From DASVSE01 sp036399715 (lineage in GTDB: Bacteria > Bacteroidota > Rhodothermia > Rhodothermales > Rubricoccaceae): a DNA stretch of 11,362 nt. Shown here piece after piece: positions 1 to 7,058 of the stretch (within the stretch, counting starts at the first letter, position 1; every line of letters begins with the position of its first letter). The position numbers and the translations under genes are program-made. Below the pieces are notes generated by a model. It made no database searches, was not told the origin of the DNA, and was given only the letters and a program-made list of their open reading frames with translations. The stretch covers positions 1-11,362 of the forward strand of contig DASWMO010000110.1 in NCBI GenBank assembly GCA_036399715.1. Reading direction: 5' to 3'.

Positions 1-1
1 C

Positions 2-397
2 CTCCCGTTCCTCGTCGACCTCTCGCCCGAGGACCGGCAGGAGCTGTTCAAGGCCGGCCCCAAGAGCCGCGCCTTCCTCGACCTCGCCCTCGCGACGGCG
101 CAGGAGCACCCGGAGGTCCTCCCGCGCGCGTTCGACCTCGACGCCTTCGCCGAGGACGTCGCCCTCTTCGGCGACCTCGACCGGCCGTACGTCGCCCTCC
201 GGGACCTGCTCCGGCAGATGGAGGACACCCGCATCGCCGTCGGCGCCGAGGCGATGGAGGCCGCCCGCGCCGTGTACCACTACGTCCAGGGCTACCCCGG
301 CTCGGACGCGCTCACGGAGGCCTATCAGGGCCTCCGGGTCCGCTTCCGCGCCCGCCCCGCCCGCACCAACGGCGACCCGGACGCCCCGACGACGTAG
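2..397 (+). CDS. Uncharacterised helical protein, 3' end only
   Basis: This is the last 131 residues of a protein whose start lies before the window; the stop is TAG at 395-397. It reads in one frame from base 2, with the strong G/C third positions typical of this genome. The visible part starts LPFLVDLSPEDRQELFKAG and looks mostly alpha-helical, rich in Leu, Ala, Glu, Asp and Arg. There is no signal peptide, membrane segment, cysteine pair or catalytic motif in what remains. It ends in a short polar tail (RTNGDPDAPTT). I have an impression of similar short hypothetical proteins in Bacteroidota and some other phyla, but cannot assign a family or function. It points toward the repeat-bearing gap downstream and is not obviously coupled to the next gene. 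Confidence 0.8.
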   Translation, partial: LPFLVDLSPEDRQELFKAGPKSRAFLDLALATAQEHPEVLPRAFDLDAFAEDVALFGDLDRPYVALRDLLRQMEDTRIAVGAEAMEAARAVYHYVQGYPGSDALTEAYQGLRVRFRARPARTNGDPDAPTT

Positions 398-420
398 CCG
401 CTCTTTCCCCCGTCACCTCG

Positions 421-451
421 GCCCCCGCCGGGGCGACGCCCGTTTCGGGGC
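421..451 (+). terminator. Possible weak terminator hairpins after the partial gene
   Basis: Two short hairpins lie 24-54 bases after the stop of the first gene: gcccc-cgcc-ggggc (421-434) and cccg-ttt-cggg (439-449). Neither is followed by a T-run. They could end transcription of the upstream gene, but stems this short are common by chance in DNA this rich in G+C. Confidence 0.25.
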
Positions 452-475
452 TGCCGCACCACCGGTCCCGGCAGT

Positions 476-551
476 CGATTGTGAAGCCCCCGGCCAATTG
501 TGAAGGCAAAAACGGATTGTGAAGACAAAAGTCGAGTGTGAAGGGTCCGGA
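476..551. repeat. Four 19-bp tandem units with a conserved gtgaag core
   Basis: Four consecutive units of exactly 19 bp (476-494, 495-513, 514-532, 533-551) share the core (a)ttgtgaag; gtgaag begins at 481, 500, 519 and 538. The 3' half of each unit diverges, and two units carry A-runs (caaaaac, caaaag) that stand out against the G+C-rich background. The last unit overlaps the start of the 21-bp array. The regular spacing is seen directly; the function is unknown. Confidence 0.8.
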
Positions 552-790
552 GACGTTCCGAACGTCTCCCGAGATGCTCAGAGCGTCGTCCGAGAGGCTC
601 GGAACGTCTCCCGAGAGCCTTCGAACGTCCCCGGCGACGGTCCGAACGTCTCCGGAGAGGCTGCGAACGTCGTTCGAGTCCTTCCCGGCCTCTCGGGAGA
701 CGTTCCGAGGGTGTCGCGAGACGCCTGGAGTGTCTTCGGAGACGGTCGGAGGCTCTCCCGAGAGGTTTACGTCTCTCGGGCGACGGTCGG
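539..790. repeat. Twelve 21-bp degenerate tandem units
   Basis: Twelve units of 21 bp without a phase slip run from 539 to 790. Six of them, from 560 to 685, follow a consensus close to gaacgtctcccgagaggctc. From about 686 the motif appears largely as its reverse complement (ctctcgggagacgttcc), still on the 21-bp grid. A perfect 10-bp inverted repeat (ggagacgttc / gaacgtctcc, one base between arms) sits at 549-569. Because 21 is a multiple of 3, translated frames show a seven-residue period (for example RNVSREP, SGDVRTV), but there is no sign that any is a gene. Possible roles are structured RNA, protein-binding sites or a neutral expandable array; none is shown by the sequence. Confidence 0.85.
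598..709. repeat. Perfect 20-bp inverted repeat inside the 21-bp array
   Basis: Bases 598-617 (ctcggaacgtctcccgagag) are the exact reverse complement of 690-709, with 72 bases between the arms. This long-range pairing comes from the change in unit orientation and could fold RNA or single-stranded DNA into a stable long hairpin. Confidence 0.8.
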
Positions 791-1004
791 CGCTCCGTTC
801 GGTGAGCCCGGAGGCCGGTACGCGAGCGAGCAGCAGAGCCGGCCGAGGCGTCACCCTTGAGGAAGGCTTCTCGGAGGTCCCGTTAGGCGGTTAAGGCCGA
901 TTTCGGCCATCCCTTTGTTTACAGGATCGCTACGGGCTATTCTCGCGACGATTCGCTTCTCTGTTCCAACGGCTGTCCTCGCGCGGCGCCCCGCCTCCAC
1001 CCCT

Positions 1005-4000
1005 ATGCGACTCTCGACTCCCTGGCGCCTCGGCGCCACCCTCGCCTTCGTGCTCGTCTTAGCCCTCCCGGCCGGGGCGCAGACGAACGCGACGGCAATC
1101 ACTATCCCAAGCACGAGCGGGACGGGGCCGTTCTCAGCGACACCGTATCCGTCAGCGATCACGGTATCCGGAGCCCCCGCCGGCAGCGTGGTTACGGACG
1201 TTAACGTGACGCTGAACAATCTCGCCCACACGTTCCCAATTGACATCGACATCATTCTCGTGGCGCCGGGTGGGACAAGGGCAATCATCATGTCTGATGT
1301 CGGCGGGTCCTCCGCTGTTACCGCTAGGACAATCACGCTCGACGATGCGGCAACGCCTGTGATTCCTGCAGGATCGCTCCCGTCCGGGACCTACAAGCCG
1401 ACTAACTCGGGCGCTAGCGACGTATTCGCGGGAGGCATTACGACGACGACTAACGTCGCACTGTCGACCTTCAACGGCATCACCCCGAATGGGGCTTGGA
1501 GCCTCTACGTCCAAGACGATACCGGCGGTGACGGGGGGGCGATCTCTGGCGGGTGGTCTCTTACGTTGACCACAGCAGTCCCTCAGCCGTCGGTCTGCAC
1601 GACGCTCACCTCGCCCGCAGACGGCGCAACAAACGTCGACTACGGCTCGCCGACGTTCACGTGGACGGCCCCAGCGACCGGGGGCGCCCCGACGGGGTAC
1701 CTCTTCGACGTCGGCACGACGCCGGGCGGGACGGACGTCGTCAACGGTCGAAACGTCGGCCTCGTGACGAGCTATCAGCTCCGGGCCACGCTGAACCGTA
1801 GCACGCAGTACTACTGGACCGTCCGCCCTACGAACGCGATCGGGACGGCCTCGGGATGCTCGTCCAACGGATTCACGACGGCCGGTCCGACGGTCATTGG
1901 GGCCTCCCCCATCGTCGAGAACTTCAACGCGACCACGTTCCCGCCGCCGAACTGGACCTACTTCGACAACGGGACCGGGACGACCCGGTCCTGGGCCCGG
2001 AACTCGACGAGCACGATCTTCGCGCAGAGCGGGTTCGAGACGGTCGGGACGGGATTGACGGCCATCGACTACCTCGCCACGCAGGCGTTCACGATCCCGG
2101 CCGGTGGGGCGAACCTCACGTTCAAGATGTGGCAGGGGACCACGACGGTCTACAACTCGGTGTACCGCCTGCTGATCTCGGCGAACCGGCAGGGTGTGGC
2201 CGGCGACTACGCAACCGTCGCCTCGTGGTCGGAGACGACCGCGTGCCCCGGCGGTACGAGCGCGCCCCCGGCAGCGGCCCCGGGGGCCCAGAACTGCTCG
2301 TTTAACCTCAGCGCCTACGCCGGTCAGACGATCTACATCGCGTTCGTCCACGAGAACAACAACGGGGACGACTTCAACCTCGACGACGTGACGGTCAACC
2401 CGCCGACGCCGTCCACGTTCGCGCTCAACCGGACGGCCGCCAACTTCGGGTCCGGCGGCGAGTGCGTCTTCGGGACAACCGGCATCGGGTTCCCATCCAG
2501 CTTCGTCGTAACGAACAGCGGGACCGGCTCGGCAGTCATCACAGGGGTTGCATTCGGCGGGCCGAACGCCGGCTCGTTCTCGCTCAGCAGCACGGCCCCA
2601 GCGTTCCCGCTCACCATCGCGGGCGGTGCAAGCGGGACGATTCCGGTCATCTTTACGCCGCCGACAGGCGCGGCCGGCCCCCAGAACGCGACGCTCACCT
2701 TCACCTACACGCTCGACGGCGGAACCGCACAGACGGCGGCAGTCGCTCTCTCGGGCGTCGCAGGCGCAACCGGTGCCGGGCTCGTCTTCCGCGGCTCGGT
2801 CACGAGCGCATCGTGCTCGAACTCGGCGGCGGCTCCCGGCTCCGCGTTCGTCGACATCGCGGGCCAGACAAGCCTCCTCAACGGGGACGACTCGAACGTA
2901 ACCGTCACCCTTCCGGCGGGCTTCGGCCCCTTCCGGTTGTTCGGGACCGACTACACGACGCTCCAACTCAACTCCAACGGGTCCGTCGGGCTCGGCTCGA
3001 CCCCGGCAATCCCGACGGCTACGGGGTCTGCTTTCTATGGAGGGAGCCAGTCCCCCGTCGCCCTCAACATCATCCAGGTCATCGCGACAGACCTCGACCT
3101 GACCACGGCGACGTACGAACCGGCCGACCCGGCTCAGTACCCGGTCGGTCTCTATGCCGCTCTCGCCGATGGCGACGGAGATGGCGCAGTGGACGACTAC
3201 GTCATCACGTATTACCACGCCTACAACTACGGCTCCGCAGCGTACACCGCAACGTCCAACGCGGCTCAGTACATGACGGCCCAACTAGTCCTCATCCAGT
3301 CGCCCCGCGCAAATGAGGAGGACTACGCCGAGATCCGCTACATCGATGGGAACGATCCGACCGGCGTCCCCTACCGGCTCAACACGACGGTCCTTTCGCC
3401 CATCAACGAGATCTCGCTTGAGGGCTACCTCACTGCAGGGATCACGGAGGCGACGGCGACAGAAGGGGCTCTATACCGGTTAAGTGGTCTCGGCGGGCCG
3501 GTCTACGACGCGGCGGCGGGGAACGAGGCCGTCCGGTTCCAGGCCGAGGCGCAGGCTGTATCAACGGGGAACCGCGGCTACCGCATGATGGGCGTCCCGG
3601 TCCGGAACTACACCGTCGGCCGCCTCGCCGGAGTCAACCTCGTCCAGCGCGTGACCGGGCAGTACCCGACCGCTACGGGCGCGAACCTGTACACGGGCTA
3701 CGACGGCACGAACTACACGGCGGCCACGAACGTGACCAACGCGCTCACGCCGGGCCGAGGGTTCTTCTGGCTCCTCTACAGCCAGAACATCACGCCGACG
3801 TCGCCGACGCCGAACGGTGCCGGGACGAGCCGGAGCTACACGCTCCCGATGCGCCTCGAAGGAACGGGCGCCGAGCCAGTCGTGACGGGCCCGATCTCAG
3901 TCCCACTCATCACGACGGGCAACAAGTTCAATCTCGTCGCCAACCCGTTCCGCGACGACCTCGACATCTCGACGATCGGCTCGTGGGCCACTGGCGGCAC

Positions 4001-5012
4001 CCTCTTCTCGAACGTCCCGCAGGTCTGGGATCCCAACGTCGGCTCGGCCGGGTCCTACGTCCCGCTCATGAGCGGGAGCATCTCGACGTGGCAGGGCTTC
4101 TTTATCGAGAACAACACGGCGACGGCCCTCGCCGTCCCGACGAACGCGCGGCAGACGAACGGGACGTTCCTCGGACGGGACGGCGCGCTGTACACGAACA
4201 CGGCGACCGGCACGCTCGCCTTCGAGCTCACCGGGACGGACGCCACGACGGGTGGTCAGACGGTCGACCGCGCCGCGACGCTCGCCGTCCGCGCCGAGGA
4301 GGCCGTAGACGGCTGGGACATGTGGGACGCCTCGAAGCTGTCGCCGCTCGCGTCGGCCTACGCCACGGTCGCCTTCCAGGGCGAGCGCGACGGCGAGGCA
4401 CGCCTCAAGGCACAGGACTCGCGCGCCCTCGACGCGGCCTCGTTCGACGTCCCCCTCGTCGTCGATGCCGTCGGCACGGCCCCGGCGCTGACGCTCTCGT
4501 GGGCTGGCCTCGACGCGCTCCCCGAGACGTGGGCCGTTGAGCTCCGCGACGTGGTGACGGGGGCGACGGTCGACCTCCGCACGGTGGCGTCCTACACGTT
4601 CGAGCAGACGGCCTCGCCCGCCCGCCCGGACACAGAGGACCTCGTCGCCGCAACGACGACGGCCGCGCAGGCCAAGGCCGGCGACGCGCCGCGCTTCGTG
4701 CTCCACGTCACGACGGGCCGCACGACGGGCACCGAGGACGCGGCCCCGGCCGAGTTCGCCCTCGCCGCGCCGGCTCCAAACCCGACCTCGGGCGCGGCGA
4801 CGGTCTCTTATGACGTGCCCGAGGCGTCGACGGTCCGCGTGGCCGTCTACGACCTGCTCGGCCGCCAGGTGGCCGTGCTCGCACAGGGCGAGGTCGCCGC
4901 TGGCCGCCACACGGCGCGCCTGGAGGCCGGCTCGTTCGCGCCGGGCGTGTACGTCGTCCGCATGGACGCCGGGACGTTCTCGGCGGTGCGGCGTGTGACG
5001 GTCGTTCGGTAA
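1005..5012 (+). CDS. Large modular secreted surface protein with T9SS type A sorting domain
   Basis: A 1335-residue exported protein. Its order is: signal peptide (1 to about 25, MRLSTPWRLGATLAFVLVLA, cleavage near PAGAQ); P/homoB-like beta domain (about 27-191); fibronectin type III-like domain (about 198-293, ending YYWTVRP...GFTT); a choice-of-anchor J / cleaved-adhesin-like domain (about 303-464, starting VENFNATTFPPPNW and ending DDVTV); an ASH/choice-of-anchor D-like Ig domain (about 472-586); an unassigned beta-rich part with an Asp-rich, possibly calcium-binding loop GDGDGAVDD (723-731); a NRGYRMMGVPV segment (from 856) typical of T9SS cargo; and a C-terminal type A sorting domain (about 1250-1335, ALAAPAPNPTSG...VAVYDLLGR...GVYVVRMDAG). 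No protease catalytic domain is visible, so adhesion or carbohydrate binding is likelier than enzymatic action. I chose ATG 1005 because the signal peptide starts there; an in-frame TTG at 915 would put 30 polar residues before it. No Shine-Dalgarno is seen. Confidence 0.92.
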   Translation: MRLSTPWRLGATLAFVLVLALPAGAQTNATAITIPSTSGTGPFSATPYPSAITVSGAPAGSVVTDVNVTLNNLAHTFPIDIDIILVAPGGTRAIIMSDVGGSSAVTARTITLDDAATPVIPAGSLPSGTYKPTNSGASDVFAGGITTTTNVALSTFNGITPNGAWSLYVQDDTGGDGGAISGGWSLTLTTAVPQPSVCTTLTSPADGATNVDYGSPTFTWTAPATGGAPTGYLFDVGTTPGGTDVVNGRNVGLVTSYQLRATLNRSTQYYWTVRPTNAIGTASGCSSNGFTTAGPTVIGASPIVENFNATTFPPPNWTYFDNGTGTTRSWARNSTSTIFAQSGFETVGTGLTAIDYLATQAFTIPAGGANLTFKMWQGTTTVYNSVYRLLISANRQGVAGDYATVASWSETTACPGGTSAPPAAAPGAQNCSFNLSAYAGQTIYIAFVHENNNGDDFNLDDVTVNPPTPSTFALNRTAANFGSGGECVFGTTGIGFPSSFVVTNSGTGSAVITGVAFGGPNAGSFSLSSTAPAFPLTIAGGASGTIPVIFTPPTGAAGPQNATLTFTYTLDGGTAQTAAVALSGVAGATGAGLVFRGSVTSASCSNSAAAPGSAFVDIAGQTSLLNGDDSNVTVTLPAGFGPFRLFGTDYTTLQLNSNGSVGLGSTPAIPTATGSAFYGGSQSPVALNIIQVIATDLDLTTATYEPADPAQYPVGLYAALADGDGDGAVDDYVITYYHAYNYGSAAYTATSNAAQYMTAQLVLIQSPRANEEDYAEIRYIDGNDPTGVPYRLNTTVLSPINEISLEGYLTAGITEATATEGALYRLSGLGGPVYDAAAGNEAVRFQAEAQAVSTGNRGYRMMGVPVRNYTVGRLAGVNLVQRVTGQYPTATGANLYTGYDGTNYTAATNVTNALTPGRGFFWLLYSQNITPTSPTPNGAGTSRSYTLPMRLEGTGAEPVVTGPISVPLITTGNKFNLVANPFRDDLDISTIGSWATGGTLFSNVPQVWDPNVGSAGSYVPLMSGSISTWQGFFIENNTATALAVPTNARQTNGTFLGRDGALYTNTATGTLAFELTGTDATTGGQTVDRAATLAVRAEEAVDGWDMWDASKLSPLASAYATVAFQGERDGEARLKAQDSRALDAASFDVPLVVDAVGTAPALTLSWAGLDALPETWAVELRDVVTGATVDLRTVASYTFEQTASPARPDTEDLVAATTTAAQAKAGDAPRFVLHVTTGRTTGTEDAAPAEFALAAPAPNPTSGAATVSYDVPEASTVRVAVYDLLGRQVAVLAQGEVAAGRHTARLEAGSFAPGVYVVRMDAGTFSAVRRVTVVR

Positions 5013-5066
5013 TCTGCCCGCTCAGGCGGCTGGTGCCCGCGCGTCGGCCGCCCTTCCTTACTCCAC

Positions 5067-5339
5067 ATGCATCGTCTTTCACTCCTCGTCGCCCTCGTCC
5101 TCCTTCCGGTGTCCGCCCTCGCCGCCCCCGGCGACGGCTCGGACCTCGACCGTCTGAGCGAGACGAGCACCATCATGCAGGACGAGGCCCAGCCCGAGCC
5201 GTCCTTCCCGCTCGACGAGGCCGTCCCGCCCCCGCCGCCGCCGGACGCGCCGCCGGTCCCGCTCGACGGCGGCCTGAGCCTGCTCGCGCTCGCCGGGACC
5301 GGCTACGCCGCCCGCCGCCTGCGCGCCCGCCGCGCGTAG
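5067..5339 (+). CDS. Small exported protein with PLDGG-type C-terminal membrane tail (PID-CTERM-like)
   Basis: A 90-residue protein with a clean signal peptide (MHRLSLLVALVLLPVSALAA). An acidic, proline-rich linker follows, including a run of six prolines. The C-terminus is PVPLDGGLSLLALAGTGYAA followed by the basic cluster RRLRARRA. The Pro-Leu-Asp-Gly-Gly motif, short hydrophobic helix and terminal Arg/Lys cluster match the short C-terminal tails (PID-CTERM-like) found on many tiny Bacteroidota proteins, and recall PEP-CTERM sorting signals. The tail probably stays in the inner membrane or is processed there. The gene starts 54 bases after the large surface protein and may be co-transcribed with it. 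Its function is unknown; almost nothing remains once the signal and tail are removed. Confidence 0.85.
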   Translation: MHRLSLLVALVLLPVSALAAPGDGSDLDRLSETSTIMQDEAQPEPSFPLDEAVPPPPPPDAPPVPLDGGLSLLALAGTGYAARRLRARRA

Positions 5340-5358
5340 TCCGATCTGCCTGTCGTCT

Positions 5359-5392
5359 GACGCGGGGCGTGCCTTCGGGTGCGCCCCGCGTC
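5359..5392. terminator. Bidirectional hairpin terminator with UUCG loop
   Basis: The arms gacgcggggcg and cgccccgcgtc pair perfectly over 11 bp. Two wobble pairs and two G-C pairs extend the stem to a c(ttcg)g tetraloop. It lies between the stop of the small exported protein (5339) and the stop of pyrB on the other strand (5398), so it can serve both. There is no strong T-run on either side. Confidence 0.8.
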
Positions 5393-5397
5393 GTCGT

Positions 5398-6417
5398 TCA
5401 GGCCGCTTCCGCCTCGCCGCCCGTGAGCAGGTACAGGACGGCCATGCGCACGGCGACGCCGTTCGTGACCTGATCCAGGATCACCGCCCGGTCCGACTCG
5501 GCGACCTCGCCGGCGAGTTCGACGCCGAGGTTCACCGGCCCTGGGTGCATCACGAACAGGTCCGGGTGGCGGTCGAGGTGCTCGCCGCGGAGGCCGTAGC
5601 GCGCGTGGTACTCGCGGAGGCTCGGCAGCAGCGGCGCGGCGCCCGAGGCCTGCCGTTCGAGCTGGATGCGGAGCGTCATCGCGACGTCGCAGCCGTCGAG
5701 CGCGTCGTCGAGCGAGTCCGTGATCCGCACGTCGAGGCCGTCCGCGAGGGCGTCGATGCCGAGCGGCATCATCGTCCGCGGGCCGCAGAGCGTGACGTGC
5801 GCGCCGAGCGCGCACAGCGCGTAGACGTTCGAGCGGGCGACGCGGCTCGCCGCGATGTCGCCGATGATGGCGACGCGGAGGCCGCGGAAGTCGAACGCGC
5901 TCAGGCCGCCCCCCCCCGGCGCGGCGAGGTGCGAGACCGCGAGGTCCGAGACGGTGAGCGCATCGAGCAGGCCCTGCGTCGGGTGCTCGTGCTGCCCGTC
6001 GCCGGCGTTGACCACGACGCCCTCGATGCAGCGCGTGAGGAAGTGCGCCGCGCCGGCCGAGCGGTGGCGGATCACGGCCACGTCGACCTTCATCGCCTCG
6101 ATGTTGCGGGCCGTGTCGCGCAGGGTCTCCCCTTTCGTCACGGACGACGTGGCCGACGTGAAGCTCATCGTGTCCGCCGAGAGGCGCTTTTCGGCCAGCT
6201 CGAACGAGAGGCGCGTCCGGGTCGAGTTCTCGAAGAACAGGTTGCAGACCGTCACGCCGCGCAGGCTCGGGACGCGCTTGATCGGCCGGTCGAGAATGTC
6301 GCGGAACGTGCGGGCGGTCTGGAGCAGGAGCCGGATCTCGGGCGCGGGCATGCCGGCGAGGCCGAGCAGGTGGCGGCTCGCGAGGCGCGCGGCGGGCATG
6401 AGGTCGGGTGCGCTCAT
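5398..6417 (-). CDS. pyrB: Aspartate carbamoyltransferase catalytic chain
   Basis: A 339-residue enzyme that joins carbamoyl phosphate and L-aspartate to form N-carbamoyl-L-aspartate, the committed step of pyrimidine synthesis in the cytoplasm. The carbamoyl-phosphate loop STRTR is at 65-69 in FFENSTRTRLSFELAEKRL. The lysine of SVTKGE is K95, HPTQ is at 145-148, the aspartate-binding stretch TLRIQLERQ is near 248-256, and HPGP is at 291-294. Length fits the family. ATG 6417 overlaps the pyrR stop as ATGA, suggesting translational coupling. No pyrI regulatory-chain gene is visible. Two oddities: a run of nine C on the + strand (5909-5917) encodes a Gly-rich insert (PGGGG, about 167-171) between the two domains, and the usual HPGPxNRG reads HPGPVNLG, with Leu for Arg at 297. 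Confidence 0.97.
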   Translation of the reverse strand: MSAPDLMPAARLASRHLLGLAGMPAPEIRLLLQTARTFRDILDRPIKRVPSLRGVTVCNLFFENSTRTRLSFELAEKRLSADTMSFTSATSSVTKGETLRDTARNIEAMKVDVAVIRHRSAGAAHFLTRCIEGVVVNAGDGQHEHPTQGLLDALTVSDLAVSHLAAPGGGGLSAFDFRGLRVAIIGDIAASRVARSNVYALCALGAHVTLCGPRTMMPLGIDALADGLDVRITDSLDDALDGCDVAMTLRIQLERQASGAAPLLPSLREYHARYGLRGEHLDRHPDLFVMHPGPVNLGVELAGEVAESDRAVILDQVTNGVAVRMAVLYLLTGGEAEAA

Positions 6418-7022
6418 GCTCCGGCGGGTGCCTCGTCCGGCGTCGTGGCCGGTTCGGCGGCGACGAGCCAGACGCCGTCGCGCCCGTCGGCCTCCGTCAG
6501 GCGCACGCGGACCCGCTCGCCGGGCGCCGTCGGGACGGTCCGGCCGACGAAGTCCGGGGCGACGGGCAGCTCGCGCAGGCCGCGGTCGATGAGCGCGAGC
6601 AGGCGGACGGACGCCGGGCGGCCCTCGTCCATGAGGGCATCGAGAGCCGCCCGGGTCGAGCGGCCCGTGTACACGACGTCGTCGACGAGGACGAGGTGGC
6701 AGCCGTCGAGGCGGAACGGCAGGCGCGTCTCGCGGACGGTGAGCGGTCCGGACGGCCGGCGCGCGGCCGGCCCGAAGCCGCCGACGTCGTCGCGGTAGAG
6801 CGTCGCGTCGAGCGTGCCGAGCGGCAGGCGGACGCCCTCGAAGGCCTCGACGCGGTCGCGGAGGCGCCGCGCGAGGTGCACGCCGCGCGTCTGGAGCCCG
6901 ACGATGGCGGCCCGCTCGGGCGCGTCGAGCGTCTCGGCGATCTGGCGCGCGAGACGGTCGAGCGTCCGGGCCATGTCGGCCTCGTCCATCAGGAGGGCTT
7001 TGACGCGGTCGGGCGGGGTCAT
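6414..7022 (-). CDS. pyrR: PyrR family uracil phosphoribosyltransferase / pyr regulator
   Basis: A 202-residue member of the PyrR family, which is related to phosphoribosyltransferases, can make UMP from uracil and PRPP, and in Firmicutes binds pyr mRNA to cause attenuation. The PRPP-binding loop LVLVDDVVYTGRST is at 110-123, LDATLYRDD at 71-79, and the family RELPVAPDFVG segment at 150-160. It is somewhat longer than the usual 180 or so residues because of a Pro/Ala-rich C-terminal tail. The start ATG at 7022 lies 44 bases after the stop of the preceding minus-strand gene. The stop overlaps the pyrB start by four bases. A 44-base gap leaves little room for a classical antiterminator/terminator leader, so RNA-based attenuation upstream of pyrR is doubtful here unless the target site lies elsewhere. 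Confidence 0.95.
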   Translation of the reverse strand: MTPPDRVKALLMDEADMARTLDRLARQIAETLDAPERAAIVGLQTRGVHLARRLRDRVEAFEGVRLPLGTLDATLYRDDVGGFGPAARRPSGPLTVRETRLPFRLDGCHLVLVDDVVYTGRSTRAALDALMDEGRPASVRLLALIDRGLRELPVAPDFVGRTVPTAPGERVRVRLTEADGRDGVWLVAAEPATTPDEAPAGA

Positions 7023-7058
7023 GCCCGAAAGGTACGGAGCCGTGCCCGACCGCGGCGA

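Larger units (their letters stand above)
398..1004. other. Gene-free region with repeat arrays and leader of the large surface gene
   Basis: No convincing gene lies here. Bases 398-475 hold G+C-rich small hairpins, 476-790 hold two tandem arrays, and 791-1004 lead into the surface-protein gene. A small hairpin (ggccg-attt-cggcc) lies at 895-908. It is followed by tccctttg at 910-917, which resembles the Bacteroidota -7 element TAnnTTTG except for one fixed base, but no good -33 TTG is spaced correctly, so promoter assignment stays weak. Several open frames cross the repeats only because a 21-bp period keeps all frames periodic. Confidence 0.7.

Noticed and set aside
476..790. CRISPR array
   Set aside because: There are no spacers of constant length between near-identical repeats. 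Units are head-to-tail, degenerate and too short, and no cas genes are present.
312..894. Three open frames across the tandem repeats with seven-residue periodic peptides
   Set aside because: A 21-bp period keeps any frame free of stops, the frames run on both strands equally, and no signal, start context or non-repeat domain supports translation. I treat the stretch as a DNA/RNA repeat.
910..917. Bacteroidota-type promoter -7 element (tccctttg) before the surface gene
   Set aside because: One of the fixed bases of TAnnTTTG is wrong and no TTG at proper spacing upstream was found, so I do not list it as a promoter.
1152..3284. A 710-residue open frame antisense to the surface-protein gene
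   Set aside because: It is Arg/Gly/Val-rich with no domain, and arises because G/C third positions remove stops from the opposite strand. The sense frame has clear domains, a signal peptide and a sorting domain.
5013..5066. Terminator between the surface protein and the small exported protein
   Set aside because: Only a weak ggcggc/gccgcc pairing with a long loop is present, so read-through into the small gene seems as likely.
5545..6798. Long + strand frame opposite pyrB and pyrR
   Set aside because: It is antisense to two well-recognised genes, and its sequence is Arg/Ala/Glu-rich without conserved features.
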